A stretch of DNA of 64,000 nucleotides from Streptomyces sp. SA15 (lineage in GTDB: Bacteria; Actinomycetota; Actinomycetes; Streptomycetales; Streptomycetaceae): contig NZ_NTGE01000116.1 of NCBI RefSeq assembly GCF_002291145.1, positions 24,388 to 88,387 of the forward strand, given 5' to 3'. Position numbers and translations under genes: made by a program. A model generated the notes under the pieces. That model did not search any database. It was not told the DNA's origin and saw nothing but the letters and a program-made list of their open reading frames with translations. Shown here in pieces: positions 27,184-36,330 of the stretch (its first letter is position 1; each line of letters opens with the position of its first letter).

Positions 27184-28305
27184 GTGGCTGAGCCTGTCCG
27201 TGTGCGCAGACTGACTGACCAGGAGGGGCAGAAGCTACAGCAGATCGTGCGGCGGGGGAGCACGAGTTCGGTGCGTTACCGGCGCGCGATGATGCTGCTG
27301 GCCTCGGCTGGCGGGAACCGGGTGCCGGTGATCGCCCAGCTGGTGCAAGCCGACGAGGACAACGTGCGTGAAGTGATCCACCGGTTCAACGAGATCGGCC
27401 TGGCCTGCCTGGACCCTCGATGGGCGGGAGGCCGTCCCCGCCTGCTCACCCCTGACGACGAGGACTTCGTCATCCAGACGGCCACCACCCGCCCCACCAG
27501 GCTCGGCCAGCCCTTCACCCGCTGGTCGATCCGCAAACTCGCCGTCTACCTGCGGAAAGTGCACGGACGCGTCATCCGTATCGGCCGGGAAGCCTTACGG
27601 TGCCTGCTGGTGCGCCGCGGCATCACCTTCCAGCGCACCAAGACCTGGAAGGAATCACCCGACCCCGAACGCGACGCCAAGCTCACCCGCATCGAGCAGG
27701 TGCTGGACCGCTTCCCCGACCGAGTCTTCGCCTTCGACGAGTTCGGGCCCCTGGGAATCCGCCCCACTGCGGGCTCCTGCTGGGCCAAGCAGGGCAAGCC
27801 AAACCGGCTGCCGGCGACCTACCGCCGCACCCACGGCGTCACCTACTTCCACGGCTGCTACTCCGTCGGCGACGACCGGCTGTGGGGCGTAAACCGCCGC
27901 CGCAAGGGCACCGCCAACACCCTGGCCGCGCTGAAGTCGATCCGCACCGCCCGACCCGACGGCGCCCCGATCTACATCATCCTGGACAACCTCTCCGCCC
28001 ACACCGGCGCCGACATCCGCCGCTGGGCGAAGAGGAACAAGGCCGAGCTGTGCTTCACCCCGACCTACGCCTCCTGGGCCAACCCGATCGAGGCCCGCTT
28101 CGGCCCACTGCGGCAGTTCACCCTGGCCAACTCCCACCACCTCAGCCATCCCGCGCAGACCCAGGCCCTGCACCGCTGCCTGCGCTGGCGCAACGCCAAC
28201 GCCCGTCACCCCGACGTACTCGCCGCCCAGCGCAAGGAACGCGCCCGCATCCGCATCGAGAAGGGCATCCGATGGGGTGGACGCCCCCTCGCTACCGCGG
28301 CCTGA
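27184..28305 (+). CDS. IS630-family transposase
   Basis: This DDE transposase has 373 residues from GTG 27184, which follows GGAGG at 27175-27179; an in-frame ATG at 27148 would add 12 residues. It has an N-terminal helix-turn-helix region and a catalytic domain with FDEFGPLG (first Asp), ILDNLSAH (second Asp) and WANPIEARFG (Glu). The frame is intact, so this copy could be active and could act in trans on the damaged copy at 47930-49050, with which it is closely similar over its whole length. Confidence 0.93.
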   Translation: MAEPVRVRRLTDQEGQKLQQIVRRGSTSSVRYRRAMMLLASAGGNRVPVIAQLVQADEDNVREVIHRFNEIGLACLDPRWAGGRPRLLTPDDEDFVIQTATTRPTRLGQPFTRWSIRKLAVYLRKVHGRVIRIGREALRCLLVRRGITFQRTKTWKESPDPERDAKLTRIEQVLDRFPDRVFAFDEFGPLGIRPTAGSCWAKQGKPNRLPATYRRTHGVTYFHGCYSVGDDRLWGVNRRRKGTANTLAALKSIRTARPDGAPIYIILDNLSAHTGADIRRWAKRNKAELCFTPTYASWANPIEARFGPLRQFTLANSHHLSHPAQTQALHRCLRWRNANARHPDVLAAQRKERARIRIEKGIRWGGRPLATAA

Positions 28306-28324
28306 ACTCAAGTGGGCCCTCGCG

Positions 28325-28948
28325 TCACCTTCGCCAGAACAGGTGGTGCGTCACGCCGCTCGGGCTGCGCACGACCTCCAGGTGGAACCGGTCGAGCAGC
28401 TCATCGGGGGACTCCCAGAGCCGTAGTCCGGACCCGAGCTTTGCCGGCGAGACCGCCACATGCATGGTGTCGACGAGGTCGGCATCAAGGAACTGCCGGA
28501 TGGTGGTGACCCCTCCGCCGAGTCGGACGTCCTGGCCTTGCGCCGCTTCCCGCGCACGTTCGAGGATCGTGGCCGGGTCGTCGTCGACGAAGTGGAACGT
28601 GGTGTCGGAGAGCGTGAACGACGGACGCTCGTGGTGAGTCATGACGAACACCGGAGTGCGGAACGGGGGCTCCTCCCCCCACCAGCCGCGCCACTCATGG
28701 TCCTGCCAGGGCCCGCGCTGGGGGCCGAACTTGTTGCGGCCCATGATCTCGGCACCGATGTTGCGTGCGAAGTCTCGCGTGAAGTAGTCGTCGAGGCCCC
28801 GGCTCCCCCCGGGATCCGTGCGCATGGGCCAGCTCGCCGTGGCTCCGGCCCAGGCGAAGAGCCTCTCGGGATGGTCGTGGCCGAACGGCCGCTCGAGACT
28901 CTGGTGCTCACCGGCACCGATGCCGTCACTCGAGACGTTGAAGTTCAT
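28325..28948 (-). CDS. RibD C-terminal/DHFR-fold reductase, passenger of the IS element
   Basis: The 207-residue protein starts MNFNVSSDGIGAGEHQS and contains GAEIMGRNKFG, VFVMTHHERPSF, RLGGGVTTIRQFLDADLVD and HVAVSPAKLGSG. This order of motifs is typical of stand-alone RibD_C/dihydrofolate-reductase-like proteins that bind NADPH. The physiological substrate is unknown. An in-frame ATG at 28999 would extend it by 17 residues. It converges on the transposase with 19 bases between the stops and lies inside the inverted repeats, so it can move with the element. The 250 bases upstream hold an 8-bp hairpin (29001-29019) and no other gene. Confidence 0.8.
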   Translation of the reverse strand: MNFNVSSDGIGAGEHQSLERPFGHDHPERLFAWAGATASWPMRTDPGGSRGLDDYFTRDFARNIGAEIMGRNKFGPQRGPWQDHEWRGWWGEEPPFRTPVFVMTHHERPSFTLSDTTFHFVDDDPATILERAREAAQGQDVRLGGGVTTIRQFLDADLVDTMHVAVSPAKLGSGLRLWESPDELLDRFHLEVVRSPSGVTHHLFWRR

Positions 28949-29212
28949 GACTCTCAGCAGTTGATCCACGTCTGTCCTCGTCAGGTCCTGTCGCGTCATC
29001 GTGCGGCGAGGCGCCGCACATCATGACGTCGAACGGGACGTGGCCGGATCGACAGCGGCCCGCAACTTTTTTCCAGGCGCGTCAGGAAGCGGCCGCATTG
29101 GCACTGTGGCCGTGGCGGACGCGGACGGCATCGAGGCGGTCGCGGTGGCCGCCCGCGACCACTCACATGCGTCGCAACGGACGTCACCGCACGTCCAACC
29201 GTTCTAACCGCC

Positions 29213-29241
29213 GACCCGGCGAACCTTCACGGTCAGAGCAC
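29213..29241 (-). repeat. Right inverted repeat of IS630 element 1
   Basis: CCCGGCGAACC followed by GGTCA is the inverted counterpart of the left end. TA and G follow (29242-29244), completing the split CTAG target. Confidence 0.72.
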
Positions 29242-29663
29242 TAGGTGTACTTGCCGGTGATGCGAAGCTCCTCGTCGAAGTGGAAGATGTCGGTTCCTTC
29301 CCAGCGCATCCGGCTGCCGTAGCGGGCGCGGAGGGCCCAGCGCAGCGCCGAGGTGGCGCCGCGGGTGTGCTGGGGCGCCAGATCGAGGCGGCAGGTCCAG
29401 CGGATGGCCGCGCGACGCTGCGGTTCGTCGATGAGCCGGTCGTGTTCGTCGAAGGTGACCAGGCCGAACTTCCCCGAGAAGATCGGCACGAACGCGGCGC
29501 GGATCTGTGTGGGTCCACGGTGGGTGGTGCCGTCGCCGGGAAGGTACTCGGCGTCCTCGGCGAAGAAGGACATGGCGAGGTCGAGGTTCCGGGTGTTGAA
29601 ACTGTCGACGAAGCGGTCGATGGTCTCGGTGATGGGCCCCCTGGGCTTCGCGCTCACCGTCAC
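29241..29663 (-). CDS. SnoaL-like (NTF2-fold) protein
   Basis: The 140-residue protein starts at GTG, overlapping the stop of the upstream SDR gene by GTGA. It has the SnoaL/NTF2 pattern: an N-terminal helix (ITETIDRFVDSFNTRNLDLAMSFF), DAEYLPGDGTTHRGPTQIR, and a C-terminal sheet ending LRITGKYT. Members act as cyclases, isomerases or small-molecule binders; the substrate is not evident. Its TAG stop is made of bases belonging to the CTAG target of the adjacent IS630 element, yet the reading frame is complete. It forms a two-gene operon with the SDR. Confidence 0.8.
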   Translation of the reverse strand: MTVSAKPRGPITETIDRFVDSFNTRNLDLAMSFFAEDAEYLPGDGTTHRGPTQIRAAFVPIFSGKFGLVTFDEHDRLIDEPQRRAAIRWTCRLDLAPQHTRGATSALRWALRARYGSRMRWEGTDIFHFDEELRITGKYT

Positions 29664-30343
29664 CACGGGACGACGCCGTCGGCACCGAGAAACTGCCCGG
29701 TCGGGCCGTCGGGGCCAAGGAGAGCAACCCTGGCGACGACCGCAGCTGCTTGGGCCACCGGCTGGCCCACTTGACCACCCATCATGTCGGTTGCGGTCAA
29801 ACCCGGATCGACACAATTGATCCGCACAGCGGGGTATGCCTTGGCGTACTGGACGGTGAACATATTGAGAGCCGCCTTGGAAGCGCGGTACACATCCTGC
29901 GGGTAGGCGGTGAATTCGTCGTTCGGATCGGCCGATTTGGTCAACGAGCCAATGCTGCTGGTCACGTTGACCACCGTAGGCTGCGTCGACTCCCCCAGGA
30001 GAGGCAGAAAGGTTGTCGTGACGCGGACGACACAGAAGACATTCGTGTCGAAAATCTGGTGCACGAGGTCGGACGTGAGGTCTCCGATGTGTGTCGGCGG
30101 CTCCAGCAGGCCTGCGTTGTTGACCAGTACGTCCAGTTGGCCGATGGTTGCGGCGGCAGCTTGGGCAGAGGCGTCGTCGGTGACGTCGAGCAATAGGAAT
30201 TGCCCGCCCAGCTCGTCGGCGGCGCGCTCCCCTCGGGCCTTGTCCCGACAGCCCAGCCATACGGTGTGACCCTCGGCAATGAGTGCTCGCGCCGTCTCGT
30301 AGCCAATGCCCCGATTGGCACCGGTAATGAGAATTGTTGACAT
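29660..30343 (-). CDS. Short-chain dehydrogenase/reductase
   Basis: This 227-residue classical SDR has the cofactor motif TGANRGIG at residues 7-14, NNAG near 87, a catalytic Ser in VTSSIGS and Tyr-x-x-x-Lys in VYRASKAALN. The short form with Arg-rich GCRDKARGE after beta-2 favours NADPH. It is probably a ketoreductase with an unknown substrate. It is translationally coupled to the downstream SnoaL-like gene. Confidence 0.9.
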   Translation of the reverse strand: MSTILITGANRGIGYETARALIAEGHTVWLGCRDKARGERAADELGGQFLLLDVTDDASAQAAAATIGQLDVLVNNAGLLEPPTHIGDLTSDLVHQIFDTNVFCVVRVTTTFLPLLGESTQPTVVNVTSSIGSLTKSADPNDEFTAYPQDVYRASKAALNMFTVQYAKAYPAVRINCVDPGLTATDMMGGQVGQPVAQAAAVVARVALLGPDGPTGQFLGADGVVPW

Positions 30344-30425
30344 GTAATTTTCCTGAAATTCATCGACTCGATTACAGAGTCGCTCATCTCCTCAGAAGGC
30401 GTCCCCTGGGGAGTGGTCCGGTTGG

Positions 30426-30790
30426 TCAGATAGCCTCGAGTTCCATGGCGTGGTAGCCGCCGCCGACGGGGTAGGTTCTGCCGCGGCGCCAGTAGGTAGC
30501 AGCGAAGAGAGCGTCGAACTCGTCCAGGTCTCGTTCGATGCCGCCCGTGACGCAGAGCATGGTCACGTCCGCAATGGTGGCAAAGTCGGGCTTGCCGATC
30601 TCGCGGTCGACGAGCATTTCCACGACCAGGGCGCGCCCGCCTTCGCGCGCCGCAGAGCGGCAGTTGCGCAGGATCGTCGTACACCGCTCGTCGTCCCAGT
30701 CGTGGAGCACGGTCTTGAGAAGGTAGAGATCCGCGCTGGGTACCTCATGGAAGAAGTCGCCCGGCACACCGGAGAAACGGTCGGACAGGC
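30426..30790 (-). pseudogene. C-terminal fragment of a SAM-dependent O-methyltransferase
   Basis: About 120 codons (GDFFHEVPSADLYLLKTVLH, then DWDDE, ALVVEMLVDRE and IADVTMLCVTGG) match the C-terminal part of plant-type small-molecule O-methyltransferases, including the VLHDWDDE region with the catalytic His. The N-terminal half is replaced by ISL3 transposase sequence read in the same frame. It is a different gene from the fragment at 26545-26787. Confidence 0.75.
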
Positions 30791-31934
30791 CTCGCCGTCC
30801 GGCCTGCCGGATCTGCAGGTCGAGTACCCGGCCGGGCGGGCTCGGCGGGTGGTGACGCAGCGTGTCCGCAGCCGCTGGTTGTCGGCGTTGCGGAAGCCGA
30901 ACGCGTTGCGGGCGACGAGCTTGATCACGCGGTTGATCCCTTCGCTCTTGGCGTTGCTGTGTCCGGTGTCGATGAACGCGGCGATCTCGGGCCACCAGCG
31001 GTCGACGGTGGTGGCGAACTGGCGGACTTCGGGGATGTCGGAGTCCGCGCACCAGGTGAGGAACTTCCAGCGGGCGTGGCCGACTTGGTGGCGGTCGGCT
31101 CCGGTGCGGGCCAGGGCGAGGAGGGTGCGCAGGTTCTCCTTGGCTATCCAGGCCGTCAACAGTGTTTGCCCGATCTTCCCCTCGCCCAGGAGCGTGTTCC
31201 ACATCGTGGCGAACTGGTCGTCGATGAGGTCCTCGCGGTTGCGCAGAAGCCGCCGTCTGGCCTTCCACTCCGGGTCGCTCGCCCGTCCGCGCCGGCCGCG
31301 GGTCTCGGCGGTGGTGCGGCCCTCGACCTGTCCGAGCAGCCCGCCGTGACCGAGGGCGTCGACGAAGCCGGTGTGCCACCGGTCCTGGGTCAGGCGCCAC
31401 TTGCCGGTATCCGCATCCCGTTCCCAGCGGGGCCGTCCGCGCCGGGTCTCGTCGATGCCCAGGACTGCGACCTGCGGCAGAGGTGCCGCAGTGACGTCGC
31501 GGGCTTGCGTGCGGAAGGCTTCCATCACGGTCGGCCAGGACAGATGCAGATCCCGCGCGGCCTGGATGACCGTGGAGCCGGCATCCCGTATGCGGCGCCC
31601 GGCCGCACCCCGCAGCCGGGCGGTCAGTCTGGCACCGGCCGGGATCTGCGGGATCTGCTCGGTGAAGGACCGGCGAGGGCAGTCGGCCTCGCGGCACCAC
31701 CAGCGGCGCTTGTGCCAGCGGAACTCCAATCCGCTCTCGCCGTAAGGGAGATCGCGCGGCCGGGTCACCGCCGAGCCCTTCACCCGGGTGGCGAAAACCC
31801 CGCAGGCCGGGCAGGCCCTGGCCCTCTCGTCGGCCCGTGACCAGGTGAACTCGGCGCCTTCCGTCGGCCAGCCGCTCAACCCGCGCGACGGACACCCCGT
31901 CGAGGTCGAGCAGCAACGTCGTATCGATGAGCAA
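30791..31934 (-). pseudogene. ISL3-family transposase, frameshifted and 3'-truncated
   Basis: The N-terminus (LLIDTTLLLDLDGVSVARVE) starts at TTG 31934. Near 31838 an indel moves the protein into another frame, which carries the zinc-finger-like CPACGVFATRVKG, the WHKRRWWC region, GIDETRRGRPRW and SNAKSEGINRVIKL of ISL3 transposases. The last residues are missing, and the sequence passes directly into the methyltransferase fragment. Terminal repeats could not be located. It is inactive as it stands unless the indel is a sequencing error. Confidence 0.8.
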
Positions 31935-32062
31935 GCTCGTGGCTCCTGCATGATCGTTCTGTGTCGAGAACAGAGATGATCACGCAGGTCCACGGGCATC
32001 CTGCATCCGGGGCCGTGCCCGAATGCGTCATGACAATCGGCCGGGTGTGGTTCGCTGCTGGG

Positions 32063-32638
32063 GTGACTCAGGACTTGGAGACCGTCGCATTCGAATCCGC
32101 CGAGGCGTTCGAGGCATGGCTCGGTGAGAACCACGCCGTCTCGCCGGGCATCTGGCTCAAGCTTCGTAAGAAGGGCCCCGGAATCGTCGCGCTGGACTAC
32201 GCCCAGGCGCTCGACGTGGCACTCTGCTACGGCTGGATCGACGGCCAGAAGGGCAAGTTCGACGACCAGTGGTGGCTCCAGCGGTTCACCCCGCGCAAGC
32301 CGCGCAGCAAGTGGTCCAAGGTCAACCGGGACAAGGCGGCCGCCCTGATCGAGCAGGGCCGGATGCGTCCGCCGGGGCAGGCCGAGGTCGACCGCGCCAA
32401 GGCGGACGGCCGCTGGGAGGCGGCCTACGACGGTGCGAAGAGCGCCACGGTGCCGGACGACCTCGCGGCGGCCCTGACCGCCGAACCGGCCGCGGCGGAG
32501 TTCTTCGAGACACTGGACCGCCAGAACCGCTACGCGATCCTGTACCGCGTCCAAGACGCCAAGAAGCGCGAGACCCGGGCGCGCCGGATCGAGAAGTACG
32601 TAGCGATGCTGGCGAAGGGCGAGAAGCTGTACCCGTAG
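32063..32638 (+). CDS. YdeI/OmpD-associated family protein
   Basis: The roughly 190-residue protein has the family core: AFEAWLGENHAVSPGIWLKL, ALDYAQALDVALCYGWIDGQ, DDQWWLQRFTPRKPRSKWSK and a C-terminal FETLDRQNRYAILYRVQDAK. Relatives are annotated as bacteriocin-protection proteins but the biochemistry is unknown. I place the start at GTG 32063 from the usual N-terminus; an in-frame ATG at 32030 is possible. It stands alone. Confidence 0.8.
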   Translation: MTQDLETVAFESAEAFEAWLGENHAVSPGIWLKLRKKGPGIVALDYAQALDVALCYGWIDGQKGKFDDQWWLQRFTPRKPRSKWSKVNRDKAAALIEQGRMRPPGQAEVDRAKADGRWEAAYDGAKSATVPDDLAAALTAEPAAAEFFETLDRQNRYAILYRVQDAKKRETRARRIEKYVAMLAKGEKLYP

Positions 32639-32861
32639 TCACGGAAAGGGGACCATGGCCGTGTGGTGCCCTGGGATCCCGGCGCGCCTGCGGCCCCGGC
32701 AGCAGCCACCAAATGCCCTCACCGAGCGTAACGAACGTCAGAGACCCTGAGCAGGATCACCGCTCAAGATCGAAGACCCGGAATGGCGCGGACTCGCCAC
32801 CCGACGAGACTCCGGCCGGCTACCTGGCCGGAGTCCACTTACGCGGAGCCGTCATCCGGCT

Positions 32862-33338
32862 TGGCAGCCGTCGGCCAGCCCAAAGGAACTCCGCCTGCCG
32901 ATGGCCGACAGCAAACTGGCCCTCATCGCAGCCGAAGACATGGGCCGGACCGCGTTCGCCGTCTTCCGGAATCCGGATGTCCACATCGGACGGACCGTGA
33001 GCGTCGCTGGAGCCCATGCCAGTGGAGCTGAACTCGCGGCGCTGATCTCCGACGTCATCGGAGAAACAGTGCATTACCGACCGTTCGCGTGGGACCAGTT
33101 TCGATCCCTGCCGTTCTGGACGGCGGTCACGGCCGGTAACGCGTTCCCATACTTCGCGGAGAACGAGAGGGACTTGCCGGCACGCCGCGATCTGGACGAG
33201 TCCAGACGGTTGAACCACGCGATGGAACCACTCGACGCATGGCTCCGATCGCACCGCGCCGGCCTCCTGTTGTCCGCCCAGAGCCGTAACCGTCCTGTGA
33301 ACCGGCGAGTGGTGAGATCAGCCCGGTCGGCTTGGTGA
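32862..33338 (+). pseudogene. C-terminal fragment of an NmrA-type NAD(P)-binding protein
   Basis: The frame reads RLPMADSKLALIAAEDMGRT and then FPYFAENERDLPARRDLDES, which match the C-terminal half of NmrA-like atypical SDRs. The Rossmann glycine motif and the whole N-terminal half are absent, and the tail after about 33260 is unrelated. An ATG at 32901 would give a 145-residue product, but it would lack the cofactor site. The 220 bases before it (32639-32861) show no gene. Confidence 0.6.
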
Positions 33339-33365
33339 AACCTCCGGCAGCCGTCGGTCAGGGGA

Positions 33366-33470
33366 GTCCGGTTCAAGGACGCGGACCTGCGCATCCTGGG
33401 CGCGTTGCACACGGACGGGCGGATATCGTTCGAGCGGCTCGCCAAGCACGCGGGCATCGGCCGGTGTATG
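33366..33470 (+). pseudogene. AsnC/Lrp-type helix-turn-helix fragment
   Basis: About 34 codons (DADLRILGALHTDGRISFER then LAKHAGIGR) resemble the first two helices of Lrp/AsnC regulators. The sequence then runs into unrelated DNA. There is no start codon at the proper place and no effector domain. It is a small gene relic. Confidence 0.45.
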
Positions 33471-33485
33471 CCCCCCCCAGAGCAC

Positions 33486-34347
33486 TCAGGGATTCCAGAA
33501 GGCCGAGGTGAACGCACGGTCGAAGCGCCGTGCGGCCAGGTCCTCGCGCTGGATCACCCAGTGGACTGTGGCGCTCTCCCAGCCTTGTACGTCCATGCCG
33601 GCAAGCCAGTCGGCCAGGAGCACCCAGTCCGAGACGTCATCCGAAACTTGTTCGTCCCACCGGCCCGCGTCCGCCGCTTTCACGGCCCTGGACACGCCAA
33701 CGGCGACCGGGTCGGTGTCGATGGTCTCCTCATCGGCGTATCCTCCGATCTGCAGCGGCCCCTCGGGGGCGATGTCCGCACGGGTGCTCTTCCAGACCGC
33801 GACGAGTTCCTCGGAGCGGGTATGCCCGGGATGCGGCCCGCCCCATGGCATGCCGGGCTGTATGACCGACTTGTGGTGGGGCAGCGACACATTGGCCGTC
33901 GCCCGCAGCGGACCCTCCGGGAACTCCGCGAACATCGCTTCGTAGTCGTCCCAGTCGAAGGAGTTCCAAGCGTGCTTGTCCCGTTCGGCTACGGCCGTGC
34001 CGAGGGGGGATGTACACCACGCTGCCCATGGTGTCGTCATCGCCGTCGTCCTCGGGGAAGGCGAAGAGCAGCAGCTGGCCGTCGGGAGGCAGCGGCAGGT
34101 CCGTCGCGTCGGCGGGCAGGGCCGCGAGGTCGAGGGAAGCGACGAAGGGGTGGGCGGGGTCCGGGGTATCGGCCGGAAGCAGGAGCGGACCGCCGAACTG
34201 GCCCACGACCGGCCCGTCCCCGTCCCGCGTCAGCGTCGCGCAGGGGCGGGCGGTGGCCAACCACCGCTCTATGTCGTCGGCGGGTACGCCCTGCGCGATC
34301 GCCTCGTCACGAAAGGGACTTAACCGATCCCACATCTCAGGAGTCAT
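33486..34347 (-). pseudogene. DUF1963 (YwqG-like) protein, frameshifted
   Basis: The first frame, from ATG 34347, reads MTPEMWDRLSPFRDEA, PVVGQFGGPLLLPAD, FVASLDLAALP and GQLLLFAFPEDD, the DUF1963 start. At the C run (G run on the + strand) near 34003-34009 the frame changes, and the rest (SLPHHKSVIQPGMPWGG, LLADWLAGMDVQGWES) lies in the other frame. Restoring one base would give a full-length protein of about 285 residues. The shift sits in a homopolymer, so an assembly error is as likely as decay. Confidence 0.65.
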
Positions 34348-34446
34348 GGGCAAACCGTAGAGGGAGGGACTGACACAGCGGAGTCGAAGCCGTGGCACAC
34401 CGCCGAGGAGCCGCCTGGATTCCTATGTCGAGCGCGATCCTGGTTG

Positions 34447-34716
34447 CGGCCTTGCGCAGCCGCTTGTTGTAGCCGGGCTGCTGGGGCAGGTAGGGGAAGA
34501 GGTGGCGCAGGTGGGCACGGGCATGGCGGAGCCATTTGGCCTCGGAGGTGTAGCCGAGTATGGCCTGCATCGTGGCGAGGGTGACCAGTTCGGCATCGCT
34601 CAGGCGGGGCGTAATGCCGACCGGCGGGCGCCACGGCGCCAGGTCGGGATGCTCCTTCAGCATGTCGTCGGTCGTCGCATAGAGTGCTGTCGCGAGGGTG
34701 TCCACGTCGTTCGTCA
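34447..34716 (-). pseudogene. IS982-family transposase, 5' fragment
   Basis: About 90 codons from GTG 34716 (VTNDVDTLATALYATTDDML, then LRHLFPYLPQQPGYNKRLRK) match the N-terminus of the IS982 transposase at 51262-52195. Homology stops near 34447, before the first catalytic Asp. An IS982-type end is at 35276-35296, on the upstream side of this fragment, with an intact gene between them. Confidence 0.75.
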
Positions 34717-34787
34717 CAAAACGATCTTGGACACCCTCGTTCTCGTCTCCGCAGGCACCCCTTGGACCACACCACCAGGAGGAACCA

Positions 34788-35177
34788 GTGTCATACCCGC
34801 AACTGCTCACCCCCGAGGAGAAGCTCGCCGACGCGAAGAAGCTGTTGAGCCTCCCGCGTATCGTCGTGATCTGCGGCTCCACCCGCTTCATGACCGAGAT
34901 GACCGAGGCCGATCTGCGGGAGACCAAAGCCGGAAAGATTGTCGTCAAACCGGGCTGTGACATGAAGTCGCCGCACGAACTTTGGTCCGATCCTGTCGAG
35001 GCCGAGGCGCTGAAGGTTCGACTCGACGATCTACACCGGGCGAAGATCCGGCTCGCTGATGAGGTGCTGGTAGTCGGCGACTACATCGGAGACAGCACCC
35101 GAGCCGAAATCGCCTACGCCCGGTCGCTGGGCAAGCCCGTGCGGTTCACGCACCCCGAAGTCGACTCTGACGCCTGA
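34788..35177 (+). CDS. Putative nucleoside 2-deoxyribosyltransferase-like protein
   Basis: This 129-residue protein starts at GTG 34788 after a strong AGGAGGA site. It contains IVVICGSTRFMTEMTEADLR, LDDLHRAKIRLADEVLVVGD and GDSTRAEIAYARSLGKPVRF, the pattern of small DUF4406/deoxyribosyltransferase-type proteins seen in phages and actinomycetes. The function is inferred from fold pattern only. It lies between an IS982 transposase fragment and an IS982-type end, so it may be cargo or simply caught between remnants. Confidence 0.6.
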   Translation: MSYPQLLTPEEKLADAKKLLSLPRIVVICGSTRFMTEMTEADLRETKAGKIVVKPGCDMKSPHELWSDPVEAEALKVRLDDLHRAKIRLADEVLVVGDYIGDSTRAEIAYARSLGKPVRFTHPEVDSDA

Positions 35178-35446
35178 CCGCCCGCTGCCACCTCGACAAC
35201 CACGGCCGGCAGCCCGCCGCCTGACCGTCTCGCGGTGGCTTCGGCCGCCGCCCACCCCACACCCTCCGCAGGCATCCTTTGGAATTGATCATCTAGGAGC
35301 AGCTTGCGCAGCTGCGGCTCGGCGCCCGCGAGCATGCGGGCCGTGTAGGCGTCACCCGCCTGAACCGACTGGATGAACTTGAAGGCAAGCATCACCGCGT
35401 TCGGGGTCATCGGGGCGAGCGGCGCAGTGGCAAGGGTCTGGGACAT
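35178..35446 (-). pseudogene. Unrecognised gene fragment running into an IS982-type end
   Basis: From ATG 35446 the frame encodes a plausible helical start (PMTPNAVMLAFKFIQSVQAG then DAYTARMLAGAEPQLRKLLL), then passes through the IS982-like end at 35276-35296 and low-complexity sequence. I do not recognise the family. It looks like a gene cut by an IS end. Confidence 0.35.
35276..35296. repeat. IS982-type terminal repeat, copy A
   Basis: CCTTTGGAATTGATCATCTAG is inverted relative to the copy at 51239-51260 and in the same orientation as the copy at 54391-54411, matching each at about 18 of 21 positions. Confidence 0.6.
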
Positions 35447-35575
35447 GGACGGGGCTCCTCACAGGGATGATCGCCGTGCGGGTCACGACGTCTGAGATCA
35501 CCTTCGATCGGATTGCCTGTGGATAGAGTTCGGCGCCCGGCAGGGAGAGTTCTCCCCCCGGTACGGTTGTGACGG

Positions 35576-35613
35576 CGATCGGTAGTTGGCCCCTCCGATC
35601 GGCAACTGGCCCC
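35576..35613. repeat. Two direct 18-bp repeats, 20-bp period
   Basis: CGATCGGTAGTTGGCCCC (35576-35593) is followed by CGATCGGCAACTGGCCCC (35596-35613). They could be binding sites. No gene is seen between 35447 and 35765. Confidence 0.45.
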
Positions 35614-35765
35614 GAGGCGGTCTGTGATCGCGATCTACACCAAGGGCGCGCCGTTCCCCGCACTGCCCCCGGTACCGCTCGCCGAACAGGTCGAGGGCAT
35701 GACCGTTTCCTACGGGCGGCGTACGCCGCTCATGGCTAATAGCGGAGTTGTTGCAGCAGGGGCTG

Positions 35766-36330
35766 TCAGGTTTCGTCGGTGTCGTGATCTGCTGTTGTTT
35801 GAGCTGCCGAATCGGTGCGCTGGTTGGCCGATGTCGTCTGTGCTGAGGCCATGTCTGGATTCCCTCCGGCGAGTTCGACGAGCGGATCGAAGAGACGGTG
35901 CACGAGTTCGGCAGCGGCATCCAGCCCCTGATCGGCACAGACGGCACCGACGACTGCTTCCATAACGTCGGCGAGTATCGACGCGCTGTCTCGCCCGCCA
36001 GATGCCTCCTCGTCTGAACTGATGCGAACATGCTGGCTCAGCCCGACGCCTTGGGCGATCCGCGCCAGAGTACGGGTGTTGACCATCCTTGCCCGAAGGT
36101 GGGGCAGCTCTCCCTTGGTCAGGTCTGGATGGTTCCGGTAAATGGCTTCGGTGGCTACCAGTCCCAGCACCGAGTCCCCCAACGCCATCAAAGGTTCGGT
36201 TGTCAGGCACACCGTGAGCCTCTGCGTACGAGTGGTGGGTTAGCGCACGTGTCAAGATTTCGGGTCCGGTTGAGATCCCTAGCGCTGCTGACAGTTCGTC
36301 AAGGGCAGGGTTGCCGAGGTGCAGCCCACG
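35766..36330 (-). pseudogene. RNase III-domain protein, frameshifted
   Basis: The first part (NPALDELSAALGI, ILTRALTHHSYAEAHGVPDN) and the second part (MALGDSVLGLVATEAIYRNH, then LADVMEAVVGAVCADQGLDA) form a ribonuclease III catalytic domain with the LGDSVL acidic cluster and the ADVMEA motif. They are in different frames, joined near 36195 by a 1-2 base indel. No dsRNA-binding domain follows. No ATG or GTG fits the 5' end, which overlaps the stop of the replication-relaxation gene, so translation may be coupled or the start lost. Mini-RNase III proteins of this size occur in actinomycete plasmids and prophages. Confidence 0.65.

Larger units (their letters stand above)
27101..29241. mobile_element. 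IS630-family element with a reductase passenger gene
   Basis: The element is 2141 bp. It is bounded by imperfect 29-bp inverted repeats (27101-27129 and 29213-29241, 24 of 29 matching) and by TA on both sides (27099-27100, 29242-29243). The outer bases are C on the left and G on the right, so excision restores CTAG, the known IS630 target. Inside are an intact transposase (+) and a convergent RibD_C/DHFR-like gene (-). A plain IS630 would end just after the transposase; here the right end lies about 900 bp further on. The right junction falls in the stop codon of the neighbouring SnoaL-like gene, which stays intact. Confidence 0.75.

Noticed and set aside
35576..35613. CRISPR array or replication iterons
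   Set aside because: There are only two imperfect direct repeats with a 2-base gap and no spacers. No further copies were seen nearby.
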